From assembly GCA_041485905.1 (NCBI GenBank), contig JBGPKK010000101.1:1-16427 (forward strand): 16,427 nt of DNA, written 5' to 3'. Below the pieces are notes generated by a model that worked only from the letters and a program-made list of their open reading frames with translations, was not told where the DNA came from and ran no database searches. This document shows positions 1 to 6,203 of the stretch, piece after piece; within the stretch, counting starts at the first letter, position 1, and each line of letters opens with the position of its first letter. Source of the DNA: JAHFUI01 sp041485905 (GTDB lineage: Bacteria; Acidobacteriota; Vicinamibacteria; Vicinamibacterales; CAVVIG01). A program made the position numbers and the translations under genes.

Positions 1-318
1 CAGCACGATATTGCGTAGTTCCGAAAACAGCGGTGACGCCGCGTTAGCCTGGTAGTGCCTTTGATGGCCAATCCTTCGCGCCACGATCAGCCCACTTCCT
101 TCCAGCCGCGCTAGTTCGCGCTGCGCCGCTCCAGATCCCGTGCCCGCGTCTCGAATCAGCTCCGATGCGTAAAAACTTCGCTCGGGCTGGCCGAACAGCA
201 CACGCATGACGCGTTGCTGCGTCTTGGTGAACAGCGCATCCGCCAGGCTTTTTCGACGTGACCGACTTGAAACGACCTTCGCACCCAATATGGGCATAAT
301 CATACCCGATTTGGGCAT
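1..318 (-). CDS. Winged-helix regulator of the HTH-nucleotidyltransferase type, 5' part only
   Basis: The minus strand is open for 106 codons from an ATG at 318 to the window edge, so the C-terminus is missing. The readable part contains a winged helix: LADALFTKTQQRVMRVLFGQ, then the helix-turn-helix (RSFYASELIRDAGTGSGAAQ) and the wing (RRIGHQRHYQAN). This series is typical, as I recall it, of ArsR-like proteins that often continue into an MNT-type nucleotidyltransferase domain; that domain would lie off-window, so the fusion is inference. The start is uncertain. A good promoter (-35 at 321-326, -10 at 299-304) overlaps the first codons, which would place transcription start near 291; a TTG at 288 could then give a nearly leaderless start. 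If the promoter is not used, ATG 318, ATG 303 or ATG 297 are candidates. Likely DNA-binding autoregulator. Confidence 0.72.
   Translation of the reverse strand, partial: MPKSGMIMPILGAKVVSSRSRRKSLADALFTKTQQRVMRVLFGQPERSFYASELIRDAGTGSGAAQRELARLEGSGLIVARRIGHQRHYQANAASPLFSELRNIVL
283..317. promoter_or_regulatory. Tandem operator-like repeats at the winged-helix promoter
   Basis: On the plus strand ACCCAATATGGGCA (283-296) and ACCCGATTTGGGCA (304-317) are near-identical, each built as a CCC/GGG dyad and 21 bp (two helical turns) apart. One fills the spacer between -35 and -10; the other covers the expected transcription start. This is the placement expected of autorepressor sites. The repeat and positions are seen; binding by the adjacent protein is inference. 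Confidence 0.5.
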
Positions 319-326
319 GACGTCAA
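299..326 (-). promoter_or_regulatory. Sigma70-like promoter of the winged-helix gene
   Basis: On the minus strand TTGACG (326-321) and TATGAT (304-299) are separated by 16 bases, a near-consensus -35/-10 pair. It lies directly in front of the winged-helix coding sequence and overlaps its longest possible N-terminus. Predicted transcription start is near 291. Confidence 0.55.
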
Positions 327-546
327 GGCATGAGGCGGCGCCAAAGCCTTTCGCAAGTTGGACTACGCGTAGTGCTCTGGGATCATCGCTCCTCCCTTGG
401 GTTTCGTCGGTTGCAACGGCTGCAATCGGTCGCTCGAAGGAGGGATTCAGCACAATGCACGGTGTAGTTCACGCGCACCTCCCAATACGCCGTCGGTCAA
501 ACCAACAGACACCACCCGACTGTGCCCGAACACATCAGAAAGTGAA

Positions 547-610
547 TTGCTGGCGTGAGCAGCGTCGCCCATACTACGAAAAGCAGCTTGTGGGTGAGTA
601 GCGCCAGCAA
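547..610 (+). other. Nested inverted repeat, possible structured leader
   Basis: TTGCTGGCG (547-555) pairs perfectly with CGCCAGCAA (602-610). Inside it CGCCCA (566-571) can pair with TGGGTG (591-596) using one G-U pair. The nested stems lie 51 bases before the 661 start codon. No named RNA family is recognised, so function is unknown. Confidence 0.3.
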
Positions 611-639
611 GCATATCGAATTACCGCATTGCCAACCTT

Positions 640-654
640 TGTCTGGTACAGACA
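640..654. promoter_or_regulatory. Operator-like palindrome before the 661 gene
   Basis: TGTCTG-gta-CAGACA is a perfect 6-bp dyad ending six bases before the ATG at 661. Its position suits a repressor site, but no regulator is identified and a 6-bp dyad can occur by chance. Confidence 0.3.
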
Positions 655-660
655 GTCGAG

Positions 661-1108
661 ATGGACAGATACGACCCGCGCGACGCCGGCGACCGAGAAG
701 GCTCATGGGACCGCGGTCTCGGCAGCCGCGGCGGCACGAGTGAGCGCGACCGCAATGACGATCGGGAGCCGAGGGACATATTCACAAGAAATCTCGATCT
801 TCCGCGCGGGCGCGAGCGTCGGCCCGTCCGAGAGCGCGAGCGCATCTACGAGATCAACGGCGCCGAGAGCCGGATGCTCGGCACGGTGGGCGTGTTTCGT
901 GTCGTCTCGGAGAGCGACCTGCACGACGTGCGCGACGACTCTAAGGAACTCGCCGGGGCCTTCGCCATCTCGAACCCGTAACGAGTACGAAGACCGGGAC
1001 GGCTACTCGCGGCACGAGGACCTCGAGGTGGTCACCGGTCACTACCGCGGTGCCCACGTCACAATCACGTCACAGTTTGACGTTGAGCGGCTCCCCGCCG
1101 CACGGTAA
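661..1108 (+). pseudogene. Asp/Arg-rich 'MDRYDPRD' family protein, internal deletion with frameshift
   Basis: From ATG 661 an intact-looking N-terminus is read: a very charged start (MDRYDPRDAGDREGSWDRGL), then RDIFTRNLDLPRGRERRPVR and a segment (YEINGAESRMLGTVGVFRVV) that begins a winged-helix-like region. This frame stops at 979-981. The typical C-terminal part of the same family continues in the +1 frame from about 974: RNEYEDRDGYSRHEDLEVVT and HYRGAH, to a stop at 1106-1108. Full-length relatives I recall have roughly 150-200 residues between these two blocks, often seen near plasmid or conjugation genes in acidobacteria. The simplest reading is loss of the middle of the gene with a change of frame. 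Third codon positions are GC-rich in the first block, so it was a real gene. The biochemical role of the family is unknown to me. Confidence 0.6.
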
Positions 1109-1131
1109 GCTATTGATTCCACTCGTGCGGA

Positions 1132-1363
1132 GAGAAGCGCCTGCGAGTGGAGAAGCGCCTGCGGCCGCGGCGAGCGAGCGAAGCGAGCCGCAGCGAGCCT
1201 GGGGTGGGGTCCCGCGAGCGAGCAGCCTGGAGCTGTTGCGAAGCGCGAAGACGCTGAGCAACTGCGCTGGGGGTGGGGCCCCGCGAGCACTGGAGAAGCG
1301 CCTGCGGCCGCTGCGAGCCGCGAAGCCGGCGAGCAGCGCGCGTGGGGGTGGGGCCCCACGCGC
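1132..1363. repeat. GC-rich repeat block upstream of tRNA-Ser
   Basis: Two short modules recur irregularly. GAGAAGCGCCTGCG occurs at 1132-1145, 1150-1163 and 1293-1306. A TGGGGTGGGG-(C/T)CCC core occurs at 1200-1213, 1268-1282 and 1343-1357, followed twice by GCGAGC. The spacing is irregular and the copies are degenerate, so this is not a CRISPR array. It may be a cluster of an interspersed palindromic element; a genome-wide count would be needed to say. Confidence 0.6.
1338..1363. repeat. Perfect 10-bp hairpin next to the tRNA 5' end
   Basis: GCGCGTGGGG (1338-1347) and CCCCACGCGC (1354-1363) are exact reverse complements around a 6-base loop. Four bases separate the hairpin from the tRNA. 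It lacks a following T-run on either strand, so it is not a classical terminator. In RNA it would sit just upstream of the RNase P cut. Confidence 0.65.
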
Positions 1364-1367
1364 ATGT

Positions 1368-1457
1368 GGAGAGATGTCCGAGTGGTTGAAGGAGCACGCT
1401 TGGAAAGCGTGTGTAGGGGAAACTCTACCGAGGGTTCGAATCCCTCTCTCTCCGCCA
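1368..1457 (+). tRNA. tRNA-Ser(GGA)
   Basis: A complete class II tRNA can be folded. The acceptor GGAGAGA (1368-1374) pairs with TCTCTCC (1447-1453), followed by discriminator G and an encoded CCA (1455-1457). The anticodon stem CACGC/GCGTG (1395-1399, 1407-1411) encloses the loop TTGGAAA, with anticodon GGA at 1402-1404, reading UCC and UCU. A long variable arm (about 1412-1428), typical of serine tRNAs, and a T-arm GAGGG-TTCGAAT-CCCTC complete it. The tRNA sits at the edge of the accessory-looking region and could serve as an integration site, although I do not see a second copy of its 3' end within the window. Confidence 0.97.
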
Positions 1458-1469
1458 ATTTTCATTTTT

Positions 1470-1500
1470 CGCGAAATTCCTTAGCATTTTCGCGGTTTTT
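1470..1500 (+). terminator. Probable intrinsic terminator of tRNA-Ser
   Basis: CGCGAAA (1470-1476) pairs with TTTCGCG (1488-1494), followed by G and five T residues. It begins 13 bases after the tRNA CCA end. A second, weaker terminator-like dyad, TGACA (1520-1524) with TGTCA (1533-1537) then a T-rich tail, follows. The stem is only 7 bp with an 11-base loop, so confidence is moderate. From here to 1693 I see no gene; a small CTCAT-cgaa-ATGAG hairpin lies at 1640-1653. Confidence 0.45.
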
Positions 1501-1693
1501 CTCGCCAAAACGACGTAAGTGACATTTTCGAGTGTCATTGTGTTTTTATGAGGTGATTTCCGGACGTGATTTCCTCTGAAGTCTTCCAGGTTAGACGCCG
1601 TCCCAACGTCATCTACGCAAGCATTTGCGGAGACTGATTCTCATCGAAATGAGCTTGGCGTTCGTTCGGGATCCGCAAAACCGCTCAGCGAAG

Positions 1694-2329
1694 TCACGCC
1701 GCTCCTGTGATGTTCCAGACGGGTCGGCACATCTGGATCAGGCCCGCTTCGAGCCCCGCGGCCGTGTTCACGGGCAGGCCATTCCATTCAAGAGGAGCTG
1801 GCAGGGCAACGAGGACCGCGACCGGTTGCCCTTTGGAAAGAGTGTCGATGATCAACTGCTTGACCCGGGCATTGGTCCGTTGGCCTTTATGTCCGACGCG
1901 GTACCCATCGAGCCGCGCCTTGAGACCGTTGTTGGTCAGCCCTACATAAACGACGACGTCGTTGACCACGAAAGCGTAGACGCCGGGTTCCGCAGTTACC
2001 TTCGCGCCGAGCCTGATCACCATCTTGGAGGTTTGGGTCCACTCGCCAATAGACGAGAAGCTGGCACGTAGGAGCACGTCTGCCGACGTTGCTCCACACA
2101 ACTTCGGGCCAGCGTCAACCGTTATCGGCTCGCGCTCGGCCTCTACTTGCCGGCGCAAGCCGCTGGTGATTCCGGTATCGACGAGTACCTTCCGTACCTG
2201 TTGATAGCGGACGCCGAGGAGGTGACTGATCTCCGTGCGGTCGCAACGCGCATCGGCAAGGGCGCGAATCTTCGTCGAGATCGCACCGATCCCGCGAGTC
2301 ACGTCGTCGGGCAGCTGGCGGTGATCCAT
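1694..2329 (-). CDS. HTH and GIY-YIG nuclease domain protein
   Basis: The 211-residue product has a C-terminal GIY-YIG nuclease domain (about 112-211). The signature appears as GVY (116-118) and YVG (128-130), an arginine follows in KARL (R139), and the metal-binding glutamate appears in AGLEAGLI (E194). These match the expected catalytic set, so it may be active. The N-terminus (about 14-58) looks like a helix-turn-helix: RTEISHLLGVRYQQVRKVL. The start at ATG 2329 is chosen because AAGGAGAG lies a few bases upstream; an in-frame GTG at 2362 lacks such a site. Family members cut DNA in repair, restriction, homing or mobile elements; the target here is unknown. The gene stands alone on this strand, back to back with the zinc-ribbon gene. 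Confidence 0.85.
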   Translation of the reverse strand: MDHRQLPDDVTRGIGAISTKIRALADARCDRTEISHLLGVRYQQVRKVLVDTGITSGLRRQVEAEREPITVDAGPKLCGATSADVLLRASFSSIGEWTQTSKMVIRLGAKVTAEPGVYAFVVNDVVVYVGLTNNGLKARLDGYRVGHKGQRTNARVKQLIIDTLSKGQPVAVLVALPAPLEWNGLPVNTAAGLEAGLIQMCRPVWNITGAA

Positions 2330-2391
2330 CTGCTCTCCTTGGCCTGAACGCCCCGCCAACACCCACCGAGTTGCCCAGCAAGAAAGCCATT

Positions 2392-2862
2392 ATGACGATG
2401 TCGACGCTCAGTCCTTCCACGCATCCGGCTCGCTGCCAGAGCCACCTTTCAGGCGAATATCGGGCGTATGACCGGGCCTGTCAACGGTCGCTGATACCCT
2501 GCTCGAATCGAAGGGATGGGCCGCGAGCCGGCCGGGAGGTTGCCACGTCGAGCAGTGAGCGCCAGCGACTGTCGAAGCGTGTCAGGACCTTGTGCGCGGC
2601 ATGCCAGGAGCGGAAAGCCAGGTTCAAGTATCGCGGCGAGGTCCGTGCGGATCGCGACCATACCCTCTGTTTCGAATGCTACCGGGCCGAAATCAATCGC
2701 GCCCACGCGCGTCGCATGACTGAGAAACCGCTCCCCTTGCGGGCGGGGTTGCCACACTCGAATCATGAGTCCACGTCCGGGCGAGTCTTGAGCGACCAAC
2801 AGCTCGCGCATCGCCGCCGGATGCTCGCCTGCCTGCAGCGCCCGTCCGCAGTCGCGTCTTGA
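2392..2862 (+). CDS. Small zinc-ribbon protein
   Basis: The product (156 residues from ATG 2392) has two CxxC pairs, CAAC and CFEC, 21 residues apart (C68/C71 and C93/C96), within a conserved-looking block RKARFKYRGEVRADRDHTLC. This is a zinc-ribbon arrangement. The C-terminal LSDQQLAHRRRMLACLQR also resembles what I recall in acidobacterial relatives. The first 60 residues look unconserved, and start codons are poor (TTG 2371, ATG 2392, ATG 2398, no strong ribosome site), so the true N-terminus is uncertain. No function is known to me; nucleic-acid or protein binding is a reasonable guess. It is 53 bases before the AddB-like gene on the same strand, so co-transcription is likely. Confidence 0.65.
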   Translation: MTMSTLSPSTHPARCQSHLSGEYRAYDRACQRSLIPCSNRRDGPRAGREVATSSSERQRLSKRVRTLCAACQERKARFKYRGEVRADRDHTLCFECYRAEINRAHARRMTEKPLPLRAGLPHSNHESTSGRVLSDQQLAHRRRMLACLQRPSAVAS

Positions 2863-2915
2863 CACACGGTATTCGCGAGGACAGTATCGACGCGATCCGT
2901 CAGGCGGCGGTCACG

Positions 2916-3698
2916 ATGAATGCTACGGAACCGATCCCATCGTGGCCCGTGCTGCCAGCATTGGTCACTCGCATCGAGGCGGCTGTCCGTGGCTTCCGTA
3001 CGGCGGACCCGTTCCTGCCGATTCACATTCTCGTGTCCAATCACCTCCTGGTCACGCTGCTCTCGAGGGCGCTCTTCGCTGACACTGGATACCTCGCGAT
3101 CCACGTCGAGCTCCCAAATGAGTTCGCCTGGAGCATCGCGGCCCGCGACAGCCTGGCCGCCGGCCTGCTGCCCGTCCCGGAAGAAGTCGACCTCGCGATT
3201 GTCCTGAAGGCCGCGGACGCAGCCGTGGCGGACGCCGCGACGCCCGATTACCTCACGCGCGCGGTGCCGATGCCGGGATTTGCGCCGGCCGCTCGCACGC
3301 TTCGCGACATCGCGCCTGCAGACGTCACCACCGCAGCGCTCGAGGCTTTCGCCTCGAACGCGCCAGACAGCAACAAGGTCCGCGTTCTGGCGCGCGTCGC
3401 GGATGGCCACCAAGCCACGCTCGCATCCGCGCAGTTGATCGATCGCGAGACGCTCTACCGACGCGCGGCTGCCGTGTTGCCAACAGCAGACGCCGCCGGC
3501 GTGGTGTTCATCGGCGAGGCTCCGGAATCGCGTGGACTCGAGGCGCTTCTCACTCGCCTGGCGGCGACGCACCCGTTTGCCTGGCTGACGGTTAACGAGC
3601 GCGTCGGCATTGCCCGGCTTGGCTGCGGCGGCGAGGTGCTGCCGTTCACCACCAACTTCCGCACCGTGCCGTCTGTCATCGGGTTGGAGTACACGTGA
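2916..3698 (+). CDS. Stand-alone protein resembling the AddB N-terminal (inactivated helicase) region
   Basis: The 260-residue product has the rhythm of the N-terminal part of AddB/PD-(D/E)XK helicase-nucleases: a beta strand near residues 35-41 (PIHILVSNHLL) followed by helix, a LARVADGHQATLASAQLIDR stretch, 'YRRAAAVL' and a strand AGVVFIGEAPESRGLEALL. Full AddB-type proteins are about 1000 residues with a C-terminal nuclease; nothing of the helicase motor or nuclease is present here. The family call is by eye and weak. ATG 2916 is used; an upstream TTG (2859) overlaps the previous stop. Its TGA (3696-3698) overlaps the GTG start of the next gene, which suggests coupled translation. Codon use is strongly GC3-rich, supporting real coding on this strand. 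Confidence 0.6.
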   Translation: MNATEPIPSWPVLPALVTRIEAAVRGFRTADPFLPIHILVSNHLLVTLLSRALFADTGYLAIHVELPNEFAWSIAARDSLAAGLLPVPEEVDLAIVLKAADAAVADAATPDYLTRAVPMPGFAPAARTLRDIAPADVTTAALEAFASNAPDSNKVRVLARVADGHQATLASAQLIDRETLYRRAAAVLPTADAAGVVFIGEAPESRGLEALLTRLAATHPFAWLTVNERVGIARLGCGGEVLPFTTNFRTVPSVIGLEYT

Positions 3699-4570
3699 CG
3701 AAGTCCGAAGCTGTTCGATACCTGCTCCGAGAGGAATACACTCCGAGCTGGGAACTCCTTGAATCGCTGGTCGTTCAGTTCAACGGCTCTCGATACGAAT
3801 TCGTTCCGCCAGCTGCATTCGAGGCGCTAATTAAGTCAGACGTCGCCGCTGCCATGGAGATTTATTGGAGAGAAATGCTGTTCCGGGCACACTGGGCGGC
3901 CTCCGGGAGTCTCATACGTACGCATCGGTGGCTGTCAGGCCTGTTCGATGCTTTCGTCGATGGGAACCTGATTGTATTCAGTGCGTGCTTTAGAGGCCTT
4001 CTGGAGTCTGCGGCCGACACTTGGTACAGCCTCGGCCCAGCCGCACCAACGCTCGCCTCTGCGAAGTCGGTCATTGTCCAAGCGCTCAATCGCGCTCTAA
4101 CGAAGAGCACTTTGGCCGAGGATCTTGAGAACCGGTTCATCCATTTCGCATTCGCGCGCAAACCGGCAAAGGGCGAATCGCTGCGAGAACAACACGAAGC
4201 GGAAACGATAACAAAGTATCTGTCGACGTTCGAAACGGATCAACCGTCGATCCGTCGTTTGTATGGGAAACTCTGCGATGTTGTCCACCCTGGCGCGAGT
4301 TCAGTTCTCAGTTTTGCCAAGCCACTCGACGATCAGGCCGCAACCGTTGTATTCGACCTTGCCGGCGAGGAAAAAGCGCTAGCTGAATTTGCAGTCGCAT
4401 TCCGGATCCTGCTCCCTACCTTAATGGCCTCAGGTGTCAACACCGGGTTGTTCATTCTTCGGACGCTGAATCGTCTCCCGCTGACGAGTGTCCATACGAG
4501 TTCGTTGGAGAGCGTACCATTTCAGCAGAATTCGGCGTGGGCGAAGATTGAACAAATGCTTGAGGCTTGA
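3695..4570 (+). CDS. Uncharacterised conserved helical protein
   Basis: The 291-residue product is probably cytoplasmic and mainly alpha-helical; it has no signal peptide or clear membrane segment. Blocks that I associate with an uncharacterised family are FRGLLESAADTWYSLGPAAP (about 94-113), FIHFAFARK (about 148-156) and LYGKLCDVVHPGASSV (about 189-204). I do not recognise a function; a HEPN-like or abortive-infection-type helical fold is only a guess. The start is GTG at 3695, overlapping the previous stop in a GTGA arrangement. Base composition is visibly lower in GC (about mid-50s percent by eye) than the sucrose genes, suggesting acquisition. A GCTCC-acg-GGAGC hairpin follows the stop (4580-4592) but has no T-run. 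Confidence 0.75.
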   Translation: MTKSEAVRYLLREEYTPSWELLESLVVQFNGSRYEFVPPAAFEALIKSDVAAAMEIYWREMLFRAHWAASGSLIRTHRWLSGLFDAFVDGNLIVFSACFRGLLESAADTWYSLGPAAPTLASAKSVIVQALNRALTKSTLAEDLENRFIHFAFARKPAKGESLREQHEAETITKYLSTFETDQPSIRRLYGKLCDVVHPGASSVLSFAKPLDDQAATVVFDLAGEEKALAEFAVAFRILLPTLMASGVNTGLFILRTLNRLPLTSVHTSSLESVPFQQNSAWAKIEQMLEA

Positions 4571-4799
4571 CCTGAAGAAGCTCCACGGGAGCCCCAATTT
4601 GCCGACGACCAGGACTTCATGGCGCTGTCGGCGGCCGATCGCGTGTCTCAACGGATGAGACCACGACTGGATATGCCAACCGCAACCATCGTTTTCGGAC
4701 TGTAGAACATCGTGTCCAGGATAGAGTTGCATATCCGTTGCGCTATGCGCCGGACGACTTCGGCTCACGATACCGTTAGCCCGTACAGGGAGAGCTGGC
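4571..4799. other. Non-coding stretch with small hairpins
   Basis: No gene is supported. It contains the dyads GCTCC-acg-GGAGC (4580-4592) and GTCTCA-acgga-TGAGAC (4645-4661). It lies downstream of the leftward transposase and upstream of a possible rightward gene start at 4800. Confidence 0.45.
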
Positions 4800-4996
4800 A
4801 TGGTTCCCGGGTGGGCACAGTTGCTGAAGCAACATCGGAAAGAGGGGCACTTCGGCCTAACGCTCTCCTTCCTGGTTGGCGCGATGCGCAATCCGCCAGG
4901 AACGCTCCTCAATGAGGATAGCAGCATTCGAGAACTTAGATCGGTTTTGGAATCGATGCGCGAGCAGTCGGTGGGAACGCCGGTGCGCATTTTGAA
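4800..4996 (+). pseudogene. Possible 5' fragment of an unknown gene abutting the IS110 remnant
   Basis: ATG 4800 is preceded by AGGGAG at good spacing and opens a frame with protein-like composition: MVPGWAQLLKQHRKEGHFGL, then FLVGAMRNPPGTLLNEDSSI and RELRSVLESMREQSVGTPVR. Beyond about 4996 the frame continues only as antisense to the transposase. The idea is that a gene was cut by the insertion sequence, leaving its first 65 or so codons; the end given is approximate. I do not recognise the protein, and the fragment may be chance. Confidence 0.3.
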
Positions 4997-5852
4997 ATGC
5001 CTCTGGCTGCAGCAGCCGGTGGCTGCGCTTGACGGTCAGATTGGCGCGGATGAAGTCGCGATCCAGAACAGCTGCAAAGAAGCGCCGCGCTTGTTTGTGG
5101 CCGAACCCGAGCCACGCGGAGAGATCTCGCCCCGTCGCAAACGCCGCCCCGTTGCCGACGGCGGCGACGAGGGCGGTGGCCGTGAGCGGGCCGATGCCAG
5201 GCACCTGCATGAGCCGATCGCAGGCCTCATCGTCACGCGCGAGGCTGAGGATTTCCTGATCGACGTCGTGAATGGCACCGTCGAGGAGCCGCCACTCGTC
5301 TCGGAGTTGCTGCAGCAGGCGACAGAAGCGGACGGACAGTCCCAGGGCAGGATTGTCCAGCACCTCGGGAAACCGCTCGATCAGCACGCGCCGGCCGATG
5401 GGAAACGTGACGCCCCGCTCAAGCAGGAATCCCCGCAGTTGATTGATCACCGCGGTGCGCCGCCTGACGAGACGCGTGCGGAGCCGATGGATGGCTTGCA
5501 GATCCAGTTGCTCCATTGTCTTGAGTGGCACGAATCGCATGGTCGGCCGCTGGACAGCTTCGCCAATTGCTTCGGCGTCCAGTAGATCATTCTTGTGCGA
5601 CTTGACGAACGGCTTCACGTATTGCGGCGGAATCAGCCGCACGTCGTGTCCCTGCGCGACCAGAATCCGTCCGAGGTGGTGCGCGCCGCAGCAGGCTTCC
5701 ATCCCCACGAGACAGGGCGGCAGATTCGCCAGCGCCCGAATCAGTTGCGGGCGCGAGCACTGTCGCCGAATGACAATCCCGCCGCGCGCATCAAAGCCGA
5801 CGAAGTGAAAGCTGTTCTTGCCGATGTCAACGCCGATCGTGGAAATCTGCAT
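4857..5852 (-). pseudogene. IS110-family transposase, C-terminal catalytic part lost
   Basis: Residues 1 to about 255 are a clear IS110/IS1111-type DEDD recombinase: D9 (GVDIGKN), E52 (GMEACCGAHH), D89 and D92 (KSHKNDLLDAEAIGEAVQRP), then the transposase_20 region with VPGIGPLTATALVAAVGNGA and SAWLGFGHKQ. In intact members this is followed by a serine motif like (S/T)TGGK and about 90 residues ending near 'NKxARIAWA'. Here the sequence changes after HKQ to an unrelated basic tail (ARRFFAAVLDRDF onward) up to the stop at 4857. The catalytic serine is therefore absent. The start is well supported by GGAGGA eight bases upstream. The protein is probably inactive; the tail probably reads into flanking DNA. 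Confidence 0.85.
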
Positions 5853-5935
5853 GGATGCAATCCTCCTCTCCCTTGATCATCACCACATCCTGATGAGAAC
5901 GGGGGCGGACCATCCCATTAGATCGAGGAACACCT
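5085..5935 (-). mobile_element. Truncated IS110/IS1111-family insertion sequence
   Basis: The element keeps the transposase 5' region and a short upstream part with its ribosome site. One end is put where homology to the transposase stops (about 5085); the other is an estimate upstream of the start codon. IS110 elements lack ordinary terminal inverted repeats and target duplications, so ends cannot be read by eye. If it belongs to the IS1111 subgroup, its guide (seek/bridge) RNA would lie downstream of the transposase and would be lost with the truncation. Confidence 0.5.
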
Positions 5936-6035
5936 GATTTTTGGCGCGTTCTACTCGCTGACCACGCAGTGCGATCTCTGGAAGTCTCCACGAGTCGCCA
6001 GGGCCAGCGACACGTGACCATCGCGTCGTGCACCT

Positions 6036-6203
6036 CTAGGGAATTGCCGCGTGATGGGCGCAGCACTTGCGCTCCAGACGTCGGGAGACATTCGCCTGTG
6101 TTTTTTGGACCTCCACTGTGCCGCTGATGGTGCCGGTCAGGTCGGCCCCAGTGCTCTGGGCCAATGCTGCAGCCGCGAACACGAACGCGTTCGCTGAGCC
6201 CAT
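6036..6203 (-). pseudogene. Orphan N-terminus of an exported protein
   Basis: A 55-codon minus-strand frame starts at ATG 6203 with GGAGGAAGCGC directly upstream, a strong ribosome site. It encodes a short signal-peptide-like start (MGSANAFVFAAAALAQ) followed by STGADLTGTISGTV. The latter resembles the first residues of mature acidobacterial exported proteins, for example TonB receptors with a carboxypeptidase-regulatory domain. After GTV it turns into low-complexity, Cys/His-containing sequence and stops at 6036. It lies just upstream of the IS110 remnant, so it is probably the stump of a gene destroyed by rearrangement. The parent family is not certain. Confidence 0.45.

Larger units (their letters stand above)
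327..660. other. Intergenic stretch with palindromes and a possible structured RNA
   Basis: I see no convincing gene here; the longest plus-strand reading frame (206-601) has no recognisable features and runs antisense to the winged-helix gene at its start. The stretch holds a perfect 12-bp palindrome ACTACGCGTAGT (362-373), a long inverted repeat (547-555 with 602-610), and a palindrome TGTCTG-gta-CAGACA (640-654) just before the next gene. Confidence 0.5.

Noticed and set aside
206..601. Plus-strand frame of 131 codons
   Set aside because: It runs antisense to the winged-helix gene and through its promoter, shows no domain, and has no ribosome site.
1132..1363. Possible CRISPR array
   Set aside because: Repeat units are short, degenerate and irregularly spaced, with no spacers of constant length and no cas genes.
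1042..1465. Two minus-strand reading frames of 131-138 codons over the tRNA, starting with sequences like 'EREGFEPSVEFPLHTLSKRA'
   Set aside because: They are antisense translations of tRNA-Ser and the GC-rich repeat block; such peptides are a known annotation artefact.
2763..3572. Minus-strand frame of 269 codons
   Set aside because: Arg-rich shadow of the plus-strand AddB-like gene, whose codon third positions are clearly GC-rich.
5000..5585. Continuation of the plus-strand frame from 4800
   Set aside because: It is antisense to the conserved IS110 transposase and resembles no protein.
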